Shown: positions 48,947 through 59,903, counted from the stretch's first letter. The stretch is 64,000 nucleotides of DNA from Rhynchonema sp. JSB1_4 (GCA_030248065.1 JASAMV010005142.1:1-64000), one strand, 5' to 3'. Translations and numbers: made by a program. Notes: a model not told the origin generated them from the letters alone.

Positions 48947-49172
48947 AAACACCTCTTCTTTTTTAAATATTTTATTTTTTAAAAAACCCCCTTCCCCCGC
49001 TGGTACTGCTGATGCTGCGTTTGCTGTTGTTGCGTTTGCGAATAATAGGTTCGAGTGCGGGCACGACCGGCGGGTCCGGCTGCACCACGACCACCTCGAC
49101 CACCTCGGGCAGCACTCGCAACATGCCTCCGTGATATTTTGTTCCAAGTGGGAAAAATGTGCTCCGACGAAT
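48494..49172 (-). CDS. 3' part of an RGG / Gln / Ser-rich protein gene, interrupted
   Basis: On the minus strand, from about 49172, a frame reads FYNSSEHIFPTWNKISRR, then RGGRGGRG, then a Gln-rich YYSQTQQQQTQHQQYQRG. After the block at 48735-48995 the same style resumes: QRQQQPQPGPSG, a Pro/Ser stretch, FPQKGSGSSSSSRTKSS and a terminal SSSGSGRVQL before TAA at 48494-48496. Composition and codon regularity are clearly coding. RGG and Gln/Ser-rich tails are typical of RNA-binding proteins, which is inference. I cannot name the family, and the N-terminal domain exons upstream were not found. The interrupting block has no coding character, so the exon may be truncated by a faulty assembly or a real insertion. 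Confidence 0.55.
48735..48998. repeat. Abnormal A/C-only low-complexity block
   Basis: About 260 bp almost wholly A and C on this strand, with A runs over 30 bases and C runs over 10, ending in T/A-rich sequence. It is unlike the rest of the window and falls between two halves of a coding sequence. Frames across it encode poly-Lys or poly-Phe and are not genes. Confidence 0.8.
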
Positions 49173-49190
49173 TATAAAAATCACGGTCAA

Positions 49191-50047
49191 TTAGTGACCA
49201 ATGCCTAACTCATTTCTATCTGATGTCAGTGACCGTGTGGACACACTGTTTCCACACACATTCTTTGCTCGCTGCACATTCTTTTTCGAACACGAAACAC
49301 TGTGGATAATTTTTAAAGTGTCGTGATGACTAGTTGTTGTGTTCCATTTTATATTGGTTGTTTTTTGTGCCTCAAATGTGATGCATCCGATCAGTTCAAT
49401 TTCGGTGAATGACAAAGTCTCGTTTCTGACGGCGGAACGTGAAATTTTTAAGCAATTCTCCCTTCGAAGCCCATTTTGTTATGACTTGTGATCCTTGGGT
49501 TTTGGGGTTCCTTACGATCTAAAGCAACGCTCCGGTGCGACTTCGGTGGACACTAAAACCTCACCATGGTTTCGGTAGTATTCAGTTTGAGTGAACACCT
49601 TCCGCAATGCACAAGGCGAGAATCAAAGAAAGCTGGAAATTATTGAATATACAAATTTCATTCCTTCACACAGCAACCGTTATCTAAATCTATACAAGAA
49701 ACAACTAGTTCAATCCAGCTTATCCCATCGTCATCATCACAACCAACACCGTAAATGGACGCACCCCTCCTCGCCTACGCGTTGCTGATGCGCATAGTTG
49801 GTTTGGTTTCACTTATTCAAAATAAATAAAAGTCGCACCATTAAAAGTAGAAAGTACATATAGTGGAGTTGTTGACCGACAAGAAGGTCTTAGTACCAAA
49901 AAAGAAAGAGGTCCCTTTAGTTTTTGGGCATGTCATGTCACATATAGGGTGGGCGGCGACGGCTAAAACGTTATGAGCAACATATATATTTTTGAAAGTT
50001 CTAGCGCAAGAGGGCGCGTGAGCTTTCACCCGGCTTTTTCTCACTGA
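49191..50047. other. No gene seen
   Basis: Upstream of the RGG-rich exon and downstream-facing to the Thr-rich exon. No recognised element was found. It may hold introns of either gene. Confidence 0.3.
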
Positions 50048-50642
50048 TCGCCGCCCACACTCAATGAAAAATACCATGCCCCCCTTGTGAACAATCCATC
50101 GACCACAACGAGTCCGTACACGAAGATTACAATATCAGCAACATCAATAACGTTGACTAAAACGATCAAACCTGAAGCAACGACCACCCCTGAAGCAACG
50201 ACCACCCCTGAAGCAATGACCTCCCCTGAAGCAACGACCACTCCTGAAACAACGACCACCCCTGATGCAACGACCACCCCTAAAGCAACGACCACCCCTG
50301 ATGCAACGACCACCCCTGATGCAACGACAATCACTGAACAGACCACAAGCACTGAACAGACAACAACCAGCAAAACATTGGATCAGATGCTTCCTGATCT
50401 TCATTCAAGGACCGGTGACAACGACAGCGATTCCTCGTCGGAGAGCTTAGGCAAAATAGATAAGAATTTGAATTGCTCGCTATAGCCTCTCCACGGCACA
50501 AAACACGGCGGACATCAGACATAATGTGTAACCAATTTATTAACCTTTGCAGATGACTACGGATTTAATTTCGACAAGGCCAGAGCGACCTTCGCCAGAA
50601 CGTTAATCAAAGCAAGCAATGAGAACGCTAGAATGTATTACG
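50048..50642 (+). CDS. Thr/Pro-rich mucin-like coding segment, partial
   Basis: An open frame from 50048 encodes a Thr-rich stretch with about ten imperfect hexapeptides of the type EATTTP / DATTTP (50167-50336, 18-bp DNA period), then TTSTEQTTTSKTLDQMLPD. Such Thr/Pro repeats are typical of O-glycosylated extracellular or cell-surface proteins. A phase-consistent splice, donor after 50413 to acceptor at 50555, would add DYGFNFDKARATFARTLIK up to a donor at 50642 (GTACGT). Without splicing the frame stops at 50483-50485. There is no in-frame ATG or signal peptide upstream, so at least a first exon is missing. Confidence 0.45.
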
Positions 50643-51570
50643 TACGTATTGGGCGTGTTATTTTTTTACAATTTGGATTGACGCGTGCGACGTGTCGCTA
50701 TACCGTAAAAACGTCGTATAAAGTACCGGAGTTTTCCGGTTACAGTCCCCCCCCGAATAGAGCCCCACTGGGCCCCATTGGGATCTAATCGGGATTTTTT
50801 TTCGTTTGGGTGCCAAGTTTACGGTTTAAAATTGCAGGTAAAAACCAACCAAAACAAGGTATTTTACACCACATTTCGCACTTTTTGGTCAAAGTTTTTG
50901 TCAGCCTTGCATATAAACGTTAATATCAAGTAATTATACGACTCAAAAACGCCTTGTGAGACCAAAAGGGGGGAGGGGCCCAGGGGCCCACAAAAAATAG
51001 TGGGACGATGCAAGTTGATGCATTTTGCATCAGAAAAGTTCATTTTGCAGCCCAGTTGGCTTTGCATCAGTTTGCATCACGAAAAAAATGAGAAAGAAAT
51101 TCTTTTGGAAGAGAAGTTTGCATCAGATTAGCATCAAAGACGAGCTGATGCGCTTAATGCAGGATACCAACAGATATCGAAAGGCTTGCCGCCATTTGAC
51201 TTATTTTTTCAAGTTTTCGACGAAAAAAACTGTGTCGAAAAAATTTGAACTGTCGGCGTCGGAACTTTTCGGAAAAAATCTCAATAAAAAGGGTATTTTG
51301 GCGATTTTTGACGACACTGACCAAAAAATTACTCATTTTATGCCTGAAAATGCCTATTTTTGGCGTAAATTTGCCTATTTTAGGCAACAATTGGGGGAGC
51401 AGACGCAGTGTTGTGGCAGGCAAATGGTTGCAAGGTACCCTTGGGGGGATGGATCCAAAAAAATACAAAAAAATCTTCTAAAAGTACCAAAAAGTGGTTC
51501 TAAAAGTGTCTGAATCAGAGTTTTCTTGCGGCAGCAAGCGATTTTTGACACTTTTGCACTTTTTGACAAT
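50643..51570. other. No supported gene; GATGCA-rich repeat inside
   Basis: Includes a C-run near 50750 and, at 50985-51140, a stretch rich in GATGCA / TGCATC words that is inverted relative to 60780-60950. A 162-codon frame (51025-51513) runs over this repeat and is not credible as a gene. Confidence 0.4.
50985..51140 (+). repeat. GATGCA repeat, left copy
   Basis: Starts CCCACAAAAAATAGTGGGAC followed by GATGCAAGTTGATGCA. The reverse complement of 60780-60950 ends with the matching CCCACAGCAAAAAATAGTTG and GACGATGCTAGTTGATGCA. The pair encloses the 51-61 kb satellite block. Confidence 0.65.
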
Positions 51571-51960
51571 CTGCAAAAAAGGTGAGCTATTTTACATTGC
51601 TGTAACTCAGCACGTTGCTTGGTGAATGTCGCTAAATGCAATCTGCAACAGCGTGAAACACGAAAAAATTTTGTCCCAGAGCGGTGTAGAACCCTGACCG
51701 AGGTGCTCGTAGTCCAACGCACACAGCGCGTGGTATGCGCGACCACAGCAATGCACGTTCTAAACCATGTATTTATCAGTTGCTGTGTGTTTCGCGCACT
51801 GGCTGCCTGTGTGTGTGCGCGTGTGTGTGTGTGCTGTGTGTGCATAAAACTTAACGTGGCGGTTTCCTTCACCAAACAGGCACAAGCGCATTTGCGCATT
51901 CGCATGTGAGTTATTTGGTGACTATTGGCAGCGGAGAATAGTGCTTCATTGCAACGAGCC
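51571..51960 (-). repeat. SINE-like repeat, copy 1
   Basis: Nearly identical to 60196-60590 over about 390 bp in the same orientation. Read on the minus strand, the second copy has an A-box-like TGGTCGAGCAT and a B-box GGTTCGACACC about 50 bp downstream. In this copy they read TGGTCGCGCAT and GGTTCTACACC, so both boxes carry a change. It includes a (GT)n tract at about 51818. Pol III origin is inferred. Confidence 0.6.
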
Positions 51961-52502
51961 CCCCGCCCCCCAAAATAAAAAATCTCGGATCCCCAGGGGG
52001 TTGTTAAAAAAGGTCAATTTTTTAGAGGAAAATTGAGCAAAATCAGTGTTGGAAGCGCAAAAATGGTCATTTTGGGGTTATGCTTACGCTAGCAAGCGAT
52101 TTTGAGCATTTTGGAGGTCTTTACCCGTAAAAAAGGGGCATCGAAAGTGTTACTAAACATCATTGTGTCGTTTGTTTCCGTCCTCTTGTGGCGTTTTTCA
52201 TATTTTGAAATGCACAATTCTGTTTTCTGCAATAGTGTTTGCATGCACTCACTGGATTTCGTGCCATTTCCATGAACGACATAACACAGTGTATAGTCTG
52301 TTGATTATATTTCGACATAGTGTATAAGCCCCATTCAGCGATGTTTGGAGCGGGCTGGGTCGACGCCATTCTAAATGAATGTTTCAGGCATTGCCAACTC
52401 ATTCGCAGAGCCATTGAACATTGTTGGTGCTGTGCGATGACAGGCCACGTGTTTTTGCGCCACGCGGCAAGCAATGTTCAATCGGTCTTTTCCCTGATTT
52501 AG

Positions 52503-53502
52503 CAATGCTTGAAACAGCCCAACAGGCGGCTTATAAACAGCTTTTAAGGGAAATTTGTCAGCAAACAACAGGTTTCCGAAATAAGATCCCGCCGCTATTG
52601 TTTTCTTGGTTTTCGACCACGGTTTTTTCATTTATATCGTTTGTTGGCATCGAGATCAAGAACATTAGCTTTGACGAACTTCACCAAAGTGGCAATTACC
52701 CGCCGAAATCCACCCGCTAAGATGGTCTATCTGGAACAAAATGTTCTTCATCCCAGTCCCAACTAACGATTAAAATAAAAAAATCGTGGTCCAAAACCCA
52801 AAAAAACAATAGCGGCGGGCCCGGTTTAAGAAGTACTGCACACGTGGTGTGAGAAGCAACAGCCGGCTTATAAACAGCTTTTAAGGGAAATTTATCAGGA
52901 AACAACAGCTTTCCGAAATAAAGTATTAAGAAGTACTGCACACGAGGTGTGAGACACAACAGGCCAACAGGCGGCTTATAAACAGCTTTCAAGGGAAATT
53001 TATCAGCGAACAACAGGTTTCCGAAATAAGGTGTTAAAAAGTACTGCACACGTGGTGTGAGACCAGCCGGCTTATAAACAGCTTTTAAGGGAAATTTATC
53101 AGGAAACAACAGGTTTCCGAAATAAAGTGTTAAGAAGTACTGCACACGTGGTGTGAGACGCAACAGCCCAACAGGTGGCTTATAAACAGCTTTCAAGGGA
53201 AATTTATCAGCGAACAACAGGTTTCCGAAATAAGGTGTTAAGAAGTACTGCACACGTTGTGTGAGACAAGCCGGCTTATAAACAGCTTTTAAGGGAAATT
53301 TATCAGGAAACAACAGGTTTCCGAAATAAAGTGTTAAGAAGTACTGCACACGTGGTGTGAGACGCAACAGCCCAACAGGTGGCTTATAAACAGCTTTCAA
53401 GGGAAATTTATCAGCGAACAACAGGTTTCCGAAATAAGGTGTTAAGAAGTACTGCACACGTGGTGTGAGACAAGCCGGCTTATAAACAGCTTTTAAGGGA
53501 AA
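52503..53502. repeat. 204-bp minisatellite (dimer of 96- and 108-bp units)
   Basis: Units contain GGCTTATAAACAGCTTTTAA, GGAAATTTATCAG, TTTCCGAAATAA and AAGTACTGCACACGTGGTGT. Two monomer types alternate, so the period is 204 bp. Because that is a multiple of 3, the minus strand stays open for 277 codons (52717-53550) with a repeating KFPLKAVYKP peptide. No signal peptide or domain is visible, so I call it a repeat and not a gene. Confidence 0.85.
52588..52822. mobile_element. Small palindromic element inside the minisatellite
   Basis: CCGCCGCTATTGTTTTCTTG at the left is the imperfect inverse of CAATAGCGGCGGG at the right, and TCGACCACGGTTTTTT pairs with AAAAAATCGTGGTCCA. It splits the first minisatellite monomer (52503-52580) from the main array. 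Confidence 0.65.
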
Positions 53503-56500
53503 TTCAAGAAGAAGGTGTTCTGTTTGGCTCTCAAGTGGATCTGTGCTCATACCTACAGTGCTTGCATTCCAAGTAATGTACGTACAGTACTAAGCCAAAA
53601 CGAACCACACGCACACAAAACAAGCTGGTGCACCCAAGAAGGTGTTCTGTTTGGCTCTCATGTGGATCTGTGCTCGTAACTACAGTGTTTGCATTCCAAG
53701 TAATGTATGTAAGTGCTACATAAGCCAAAACGAATCACACGCACACAAAACAAGCCGGTGCGTCCAAGAAAGCGTTCCGTTTGCATTACATGTGGATCTG
53801 TGCCCATACCTACCGTGCTTGCATTCCAAGTAATGTACGTACAGTACTAACCCAAAACGAACCCACACGCACACAAAACAAGCTGGTGCACCCAAGTAGG
53901 TGTTCTGTTGGGCTTGCATGCTGATCTGTGCAACATACCCACCGTGCTTGCTTTCCAAGTAATGTACGTGCGGTACTAAGCCAAAACAAACCACACGCAC
54001 AAAAAACAAGCTGGTGCACCCGCCAAGAAGGTGTTCTGTTTGGCTCTCATGTGGATCTGTGCAACATATCCACCGTGCTTGCTTTCCAAGTAATGTACGT
54101 ACAGTACCAAGCCAAAACAAACCACACGCACACAAAACAAGCTGGTGCACCCAAGAAGGTGTTCTGTTTGGCTCTCATGTGGATTCTGTGCCACACACCT
54201 ACAGTGCTTGCTTTCCAAGTAATGTACGTACAGTACTAAGCCAAAGCGAACCACACGCACACAAAACAAGCCGGTGCACCCAAGAAGGTGTTCTGTTTGG
54301 CTATCATGTGGATTCTGTGCCACACACCTACAGTGCTTGCTTTCCAAGTAATGTACGTACAGTACTAAGCCAAAGCGAACCACACGCACACAAAACAAGC
54401 CGGTGCGCCCAAGAAAGCGTTCCGTTTGCATTACATGTGGATCTGTGCAACATACCCACCGTGCTTGCTTTCCAAGTAATGTACGTACAGTACCAAGCCA
54501 AAACAAACCACACGCACACAAAACAAGCTGGTGCACCCAAGAAGGTGTTCTGTTTGGCTCTCATGTGGATTCTGTGCCACACACCTACAGTGCTTGCTTT
54601 CCAAGTAATGTACGTACAGTACTAAGCCAAAGCGAACCACACGCACACAAAACAAGCCGGTGCACCCAAGAAGGTGTTCTGTTTGGCTATCATGTGGATT
54701 CTGTGCCACACACCTACAGTGCTTGCTTTCCAAGTAATGTACGTACAGTACTAAGCCAAAGCGAACCACACGCACACAAAACAAGCCGGTGCGCCCAAGA
54801 AAGCGTTCCGTTTGCATTACATGTGGATCTGTGCAACATACCCACCGTGCTTGCTTTCCAAGTAATGTACGTACGGTACTAAGCCAAGACAAACCACACG
54901 CACACAAAACATGCCGGTGCACCCAAGAAGGTGTTCTGTTTGGCTCTCAAGTGGATCTGTGCTCATACCTACAGTGCTTGCATTCCAAGTAATGTACGTA
55001 CAGTACTAAGCCAAAACGAACCACACGCACACAAAACAAGCTGGTGCACCCAAGAAGGTGTTCTGTTTGGCTCTCATGTGGATCTGTGCTCGTACCTACA
55101 GTGCTTGCATTCCAAGTAATGTACGAACGGTACTAAGCCAAAACGAACCACACGCACACCAAACAAGCCGGTGCGCCCAAGAAAGCGTTCCGTTTGCATT
55201 ACATGTGGATCTGTGCCCATACCTACCGTGCTTGCATTCCAAGTAATGTACGTACAGTACTAAGCCAAAACGAATCACACGCACACAAAACATGCCGGTG
55301 CACACAAGAAGGTGTCTGTTAGGCTTTCATGTGGATCTGTGCCACATACCCACAGTGCTTGCATTCCAAGTAATGTACGTACAGTATTAAGCCAAAACGA
55401 ACCCACATGCACACAAAACAAGCTGGTGCACCCAAGAAGGTGTTCTGTTTGGCTCTCATGTGGATCTGTGCAACATACCGACCGTGCTAGCTTTCCAAGT
55501 AATGTACGTACAGTACCAAGCCAAAACAAACACCACACGCACACAAAACAAGCTGGTGCACCCAAGAAGGTGTTCTGTTTGGCTCTCATGTGGATTCTGT
55601 GCCACACACCTACAGTGCTTGCTTTCCAAGTAATGTACGTACAGTACTAAGCCAAAGCGAACCACACGCACACAAAACAAGCCGGTGCGTCCAAGAAAGC
55701 GTTCCGTTTGCATTACATGTGGATCTGTGCCCATACCTACCGTGCTTGCATTCCAAGTAATGTACGTACAGTACTAACCCAAAACGAACCCACACGCACA
55801 CAAAACAAGCTGGTGCACCCAAGTAGGTGTTCTGTTGGGCTTGCATGCTGATCTGTGCAACATACCCACCGTGCTTGCTTTCCAAGTAATGTACGTGCGG
55901 TACTAAGCCAAAACAAACCACACGCACAAAAAACAAGCTGGTGCACCCGCCAAGAAGGTGTTCTGTTTGGCTCTCATGTGGATCTGTGCAACATATCCAC
56001 CGTGCTTGCTTTCCAAGTAATGTACGTACAGTACCAAGCCAAAACAAACCACACGCACACAAAACAAGCTGGTGCACCCAAGAAGGTGTTCTGTTTGGCT
56101 CTCATGTGGATTCTGTGCCACACACCTACAGTGCTTGCTTTCCAAGTAATGTACGTACAGTACTAAGCCAAAGCGAACCACACGCACACAAAACAAGCCG
56201 GTGCACCCAAGAAGGTGTTCTGTTTGGCTATCATGTGGATTCTGTGCCACACACCTACAGTGCTTGCTTTCCAAGTAATGTACGTACAGTACTAAGCCAA
56301 AGCGAACCACACGCACACAAAACAAGCCGGTGCGCCCAAGAAAGCGTTCCGTTTGCATTACATGTGGATCTGTGCAACATACCCACCGTGCTTGCTTTCC
56401 AAGTAATGTACGTACGGTACTAAGCCAAGACAAACCACACGCACACAAAACATGCCGGTGCACCCAAGAAGGTGTTCTGTTTGGCTCTCAAGTGGATCTG

Positions 56501-58851
56501 TGCTCATACCTACAGTGCTTGCATTCCAAGTAATGTACGTACAGTACTAAGCCAAAACGAACCACACGCACACAAAACAAGCTGGTGCACCCAAGAAGGT
56601 GTTCTGTTTGGCTCTCATGTGGATCTGTGCTCGTACCTACAGTGCTTGCATTCCAAGTAATGTACGAACGGTACTAAGCCAAAACGAACCACACGCACAC
56701 CAAACAAGCCGGTGCGCCCAAGAAAGCGTTCCGTTTGCATTACATGTGGATCTGTGCCCATACCTACCGTGCTTGCATTCCAAGTAATGTATGTACAGTA
56801 CTAAGCCAAAACGAATCCACATGCACACAAAACAAGCTGGTGCACCCAAGAAGGTGTTCTGTTTGGCTCTCATGTGGATCTGTGCAACATACCCACCGTG
56901 CTTGCTTTCCAAGTAATGTACGTACAGTACCAAGACAAAACAAACCACACGCACACAAAACAAGCTGGTGCACCCAAGAAGGTGTTCTGTTTGGCTCTAA
57001 TGTGGATTCTGTGCCACACACCTACAGTGCTTGCTTTCCAAGTAATGTACGTACAGTACTAACCCGAAGCGAACCACACGCACACAAAACAAGCCGGTGC
57101 GCCCAAGAAAGCGTTCCGTTTGCATTACATGTGGATCTGTGCCCATACCTACCGTGCTTGCATTCCAAGTAATGTACGTACAGTACTAAGCCAAAACCAA
57201 TCACACGCACACAAAACATGCCGGTGCACCCAAGAAGGTGTCTGTTAGGCTTTCATGTGGATCTGTGCCACATACCCACAGTGCTTGCATTCCAAGTAAT
57301 GTACGTACAGTATTAAGCCAAAACGAACCCACATGCACACAAAACAAGCTGGTGCACCCAAGAAGGTGTTCTGTTTGGCTCTCATGTGGATCTGTGCAAC
57401 ATACCCGCCGTGCTAGCTTTCCAAGTAATGTACGTACAGTACCAAGCCAAAACAAACACCACACGCACACAAAACAAGCTGGTGCACCCAAGAAGGTGTT
57501 CTGTTTGGCTCTCATGTGGATTCTGTGCCACACACCTACAGTGCTTGCTTTCCAAGTAATGTACGTACAGTACTAAGCCAAAGCGAACCACACGCACACA
57601 AAACAAGCCGGTGCGTCCAAGAAAGCGTTCCGTTTGCATTACATGTGGATCTGTGCCCATACCTACCGTGCTTGCATTCCAAGTAATGTACGTACAGTAC
57701 TAACCCAAAACGAACCCACACGCACACAAAACAAGCTGGTGCACCCAAGTAGGTGTTCTGTTGGGCTTGCATGCTGATCTGTGCAACATACCCACGGTGC
57801 TTGCTTTCCAAGTAATGTACGTGCGGTACTAAGCCAAAACAAACCACACGCACACAAAACAAGCTGGTGCACCCGCCAAGAAGGTGTTCTGTTTGGCTCT
57901 CATGTGGATCTGTGCAACATATCCACCGTGCTTGCTTTCCAAGTAATGTACGTACAGTACCAAGCCAAAACAAACCACACGCACACAAAACAAGCTGGTG
58001 CACCCAAGAAGGTGTTCTGTTTGGCTCTCATGTGGATTCTGTGCCACACACCTACAGTGCTTGCTTTCCAAGTAATGTAAGTGCAGTACTAAGCCAAAGT
58101 GAACCACACGCACACAAAACAAGCTGGTGCACCCAAGAAAGCGTTCCGTTTGGATTACATGTGGATCTGTGCCCATGCCTACAGTGCTTGCATTCGTAGT
58201 AATGTATGTACAGTACTACATAAGCCAAACCAACCCACACCCTCGCAAAACAAACTGGTGCACCAAAGGTGTTCTGTTTGGCTCTCATGTGGATTCTGTG
58301 ACACACACCTACAGTGCTTGCTTTCCAAGTAATGTTCGTACAGTACTAAGCCAAAACGAAACACATGCACACAAAACAAGCTGGTGCACCCAAGAAGGCG
58401 TTCTGTTTGGATCTCTTGTGGATCTGTGCCCATACCTACAGTGCTTGCGTTCCAAGTAATGTACATACAGTACTAAGCCAAAACGAACCACACGCACACA
58501 AAACAAGCTGGTGCACCCAAGAAGGCGTTCCGTTTGGATTACATGTGGATCTGTGCCACATACCTGCAGTGCTTTGCTTGCTTTACAAGTTATGTACGTA
58601 CAGTACTAAGCCAAAACGAACCACACGCACACAAAGCAAGCTGGTGCACCCAAGAAGGCGTTCCGTTTGGATTACATGTGGATCTGTGTCCATACCTACA
58701 GTGCTTGCATTTCAAGTAATGTAATGTACGTACAATACTAAGCCAAAACGAACCACACGCACACAAAACAAGCTGGTGCACCCAAGAAGGTGTTCTGTTT
58801 GGCTCTCATGTAGATCTGTGACCATACCTACAGTACTTGCATAACAAGTAA

Positions 58852-59120
58852 TGTGATCGTGGTCATCCGTTGTCCTGTGCTACAGCCCGTGAAGTAGTGT
58901 GTGTTACACTGACTGAGGCTGTGTGTGTATACGCGCTAGTGTGCGTTACACGTTATACCTTGTTCGTGCAGTCGTTTGGTGCTGCATAGGTATAAGAGCA
59001 CGCTCAAGCACGCCAGCCAGACGGATGCGTAGTTCAGTTGGTTAGAACAGCCGGAAGACGCAGGTTCAACCCCTGCCGTGTCCATATGTTTGGTTTGGTA
59101 GTGTGGCTTGGAGGATCACA
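58852..59120 (+). repeat. TRIM 5' LTR
   Basis: Contains TATAAGAG at 58991-58998 and a tRNA-like module at 59023-59084. It differs from the 3' LTR at, for example, GTTGTCC/GTTGACC, GAGGCTG/GAGATTG and GCGCTAG/GCGTTAG. Confidence 0.95.
59023..59084 (+). pseudogene. tRNA-like sequence lacking half the anticodon arm (5' LTR)
   Basis: The acceptor stem pairs fully (GGATGCG with CGTGTCC, two G-U), the D arm is GTTC...GAAC, and the T arm is GCAGG-TTCAACC-CCTGC, with discriminator A. Between the D and T arms only 11-12 nt remain, with GCCGG (the 3' half of an anticodon stem) but no 5' half or anticodon. The A box (TAGTTCAGTTGG) and B box (GGTTCAACCCC) are intact. It cannot be a working tRNA but could still recruit pol III. 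Confidence 0.85.
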
Positions 59121-59122
59121 AT

Positions 59123-59140
59123 TGGTGAGCCCGACAAGTG
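59123..59140 (+). other. TRIM primer-binding site
   Basis: TGGTGAGCCCGACAAGTG begins 2 nt after the 5' LTR. It starts with TGG, complementary to tRNA 3'-CCA. The priming tRNA is not identified. Confidence 0.8.
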
Positions 59141-59315
59141 AACCAACCCGCAGTTGCGGCCAAGGAGCCGGTCTGGGGTCAGACCTTCTGAGAGGGGGAG
59201 GTGGCGCTACGTGTGGACGGGACACAAGTTGATTTGCGTACATTTGTGCGTAGTTCCTTGTGGGCCACGTTGCGCTGGTTCACAGAGAGTGTCGGTTCGA
59301 GGCCGAACCTTTCGT

Positions 59316-59329
59316 AAAAGGGGAGGTGG
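59316..59329 (+). other. TRIM polypurine tract
   Basis: AAAAGGGGAGGTGG directly abuts the 3' LTR, as expected for plus-strand priming. Confidence 0.8.
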
Positions 59330-59598
59330 TGTGATCGTGGTCATCCGTTGACCTGTGCTACAGCCCGTGAAGTAGTGTGTGTTACACTGACTGAGATTGT
59401 GTGTGTATACGCGTTAGTGTGCGTTACACGTTATACCTTGTTCGTGCAGTCGTTTGGTGCTGCATAGGTATAAGAGCACGCTCAAGCACGCCAGCCAGAC
59501 GGATGCGTAGTTCAGTTGGTTAGAACAGCCGGAAGACGCAGGTTCAACCCCTGCCGTGTCCATATGTTTGGTTTGGTAGTGTGGCTTGGAGGATCACA
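59330..59598 (+). repeat. TRIM 3' LTR
   Basis: Same length and features as the 5' LTR, offset by 478 bp; its tRNA-like module is at 59501-59562. Confidence 0.95.
59501..59562 (+). pseudogene. tRNA-like sequence lacking half the anticodon arm (3' LTR)
   Basis: Identical to the copy at 59023-59084, with the same deletion in the anticodon arm, so the deletion predates this insertion. Confidence 0.85.
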
Positions 59599-59727
59599 GT
59601 AATGTACGTACGGTACTAAGCCAAAACGAACCACACGCACACAAGACAAGCCAGTGCGCCCAAGAAAGCGTTCCGTTTGGATTACATGTGGATCTGTGCC
59701 CATACCTACTATTTTTTGGCACGAGCG

Positions 59728-59903
59728 TACAGTCTGACCTCTTTACAGTGATCAAGAAATGTGGTCATGGTCACCCACAAATCCATGCAAAAACTCACGG
59801 TTACTGTTCCATTACCGCTATATTGGACTAATATTTTTCATCGTGACCGACAATTCCGGTCCGTGCCATCCCAATTATGTCACTATAAAGACGGCGGACT
59901 GTA
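59728..59903. mobile_element. Small MITE (TACAGT...CTTTACAGTGA family)
   Basis: TACAGTCTGACCTCTTTACA at the left, and at the right TGTCACTATAAAGACGGCGG followed by ACTGTA. It lies just past the end of the satellite. Confidence 0.7.

Larger units (their letters stand above)
58852..59598 (+). mobile_element. TRIM: 747-bp miniature LTR retrotransposon
   Basis: Two LTRs of exactly 269 bp (58852-59120, 59330-59598) differ at only a few positions. Both start TGTGATC and end GATCACA, a perfect 7-bp inverted terminus within the TG...CA rule. Target duplication is GTAA (58848-58851 and 59599-59602), inside the satellite sequence CCAAGTAATGTACG. The 209-bp interior begins with a primer-binding site and ends with a polypurine tract, and it has no gag or pol. 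The element must therefore depend on enzymes from a full-length relative. The near-identical LTRs mean a young insertion. Confidence 0.95.
53505..59709. repeat. ~127-bp satellite with higher-order repeats
   Basis: Roughly 42 monomers run from 53505 to 58851, with one partial monomer after the LTR element (59603-59709). Conserved words are CCAAGTAATGTACGTACAGT, ACCACACGCACACAAAACAA, GCTGGTGCACCCAAGAAGG and CTCATGTGGATCTGTG. A higher-order unit of about 1,926 bp (about 15 monomers) repeats: 53810, 55737 and 57663 are equivalent points. Since 127 is 3n+1, long frames cross monomers in all phases; none is a gene. Confidence 0.95.

Noticed and set aside
48577..48982. Poly-Lys and poly-Phe frames
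   Set aside because: They are translations of homopolymer runs.
51025..51513. 162-codon frame rich in basic residues
   Set aside because: It spans the GATGCA repeat and neighbouring low-complexity sequence; no domain.
53716..58724. Many long open frames on both strands in the satellite
   Set aside because: They follow the 127-bp monomer in every frame, have Cys/His-rich artefactual composition and no domain.
59023..59084. Functional tRNA gene
   Set aside because: The anticodon and the 5' half of its stem are missing and the sequence lies inside an LTR.
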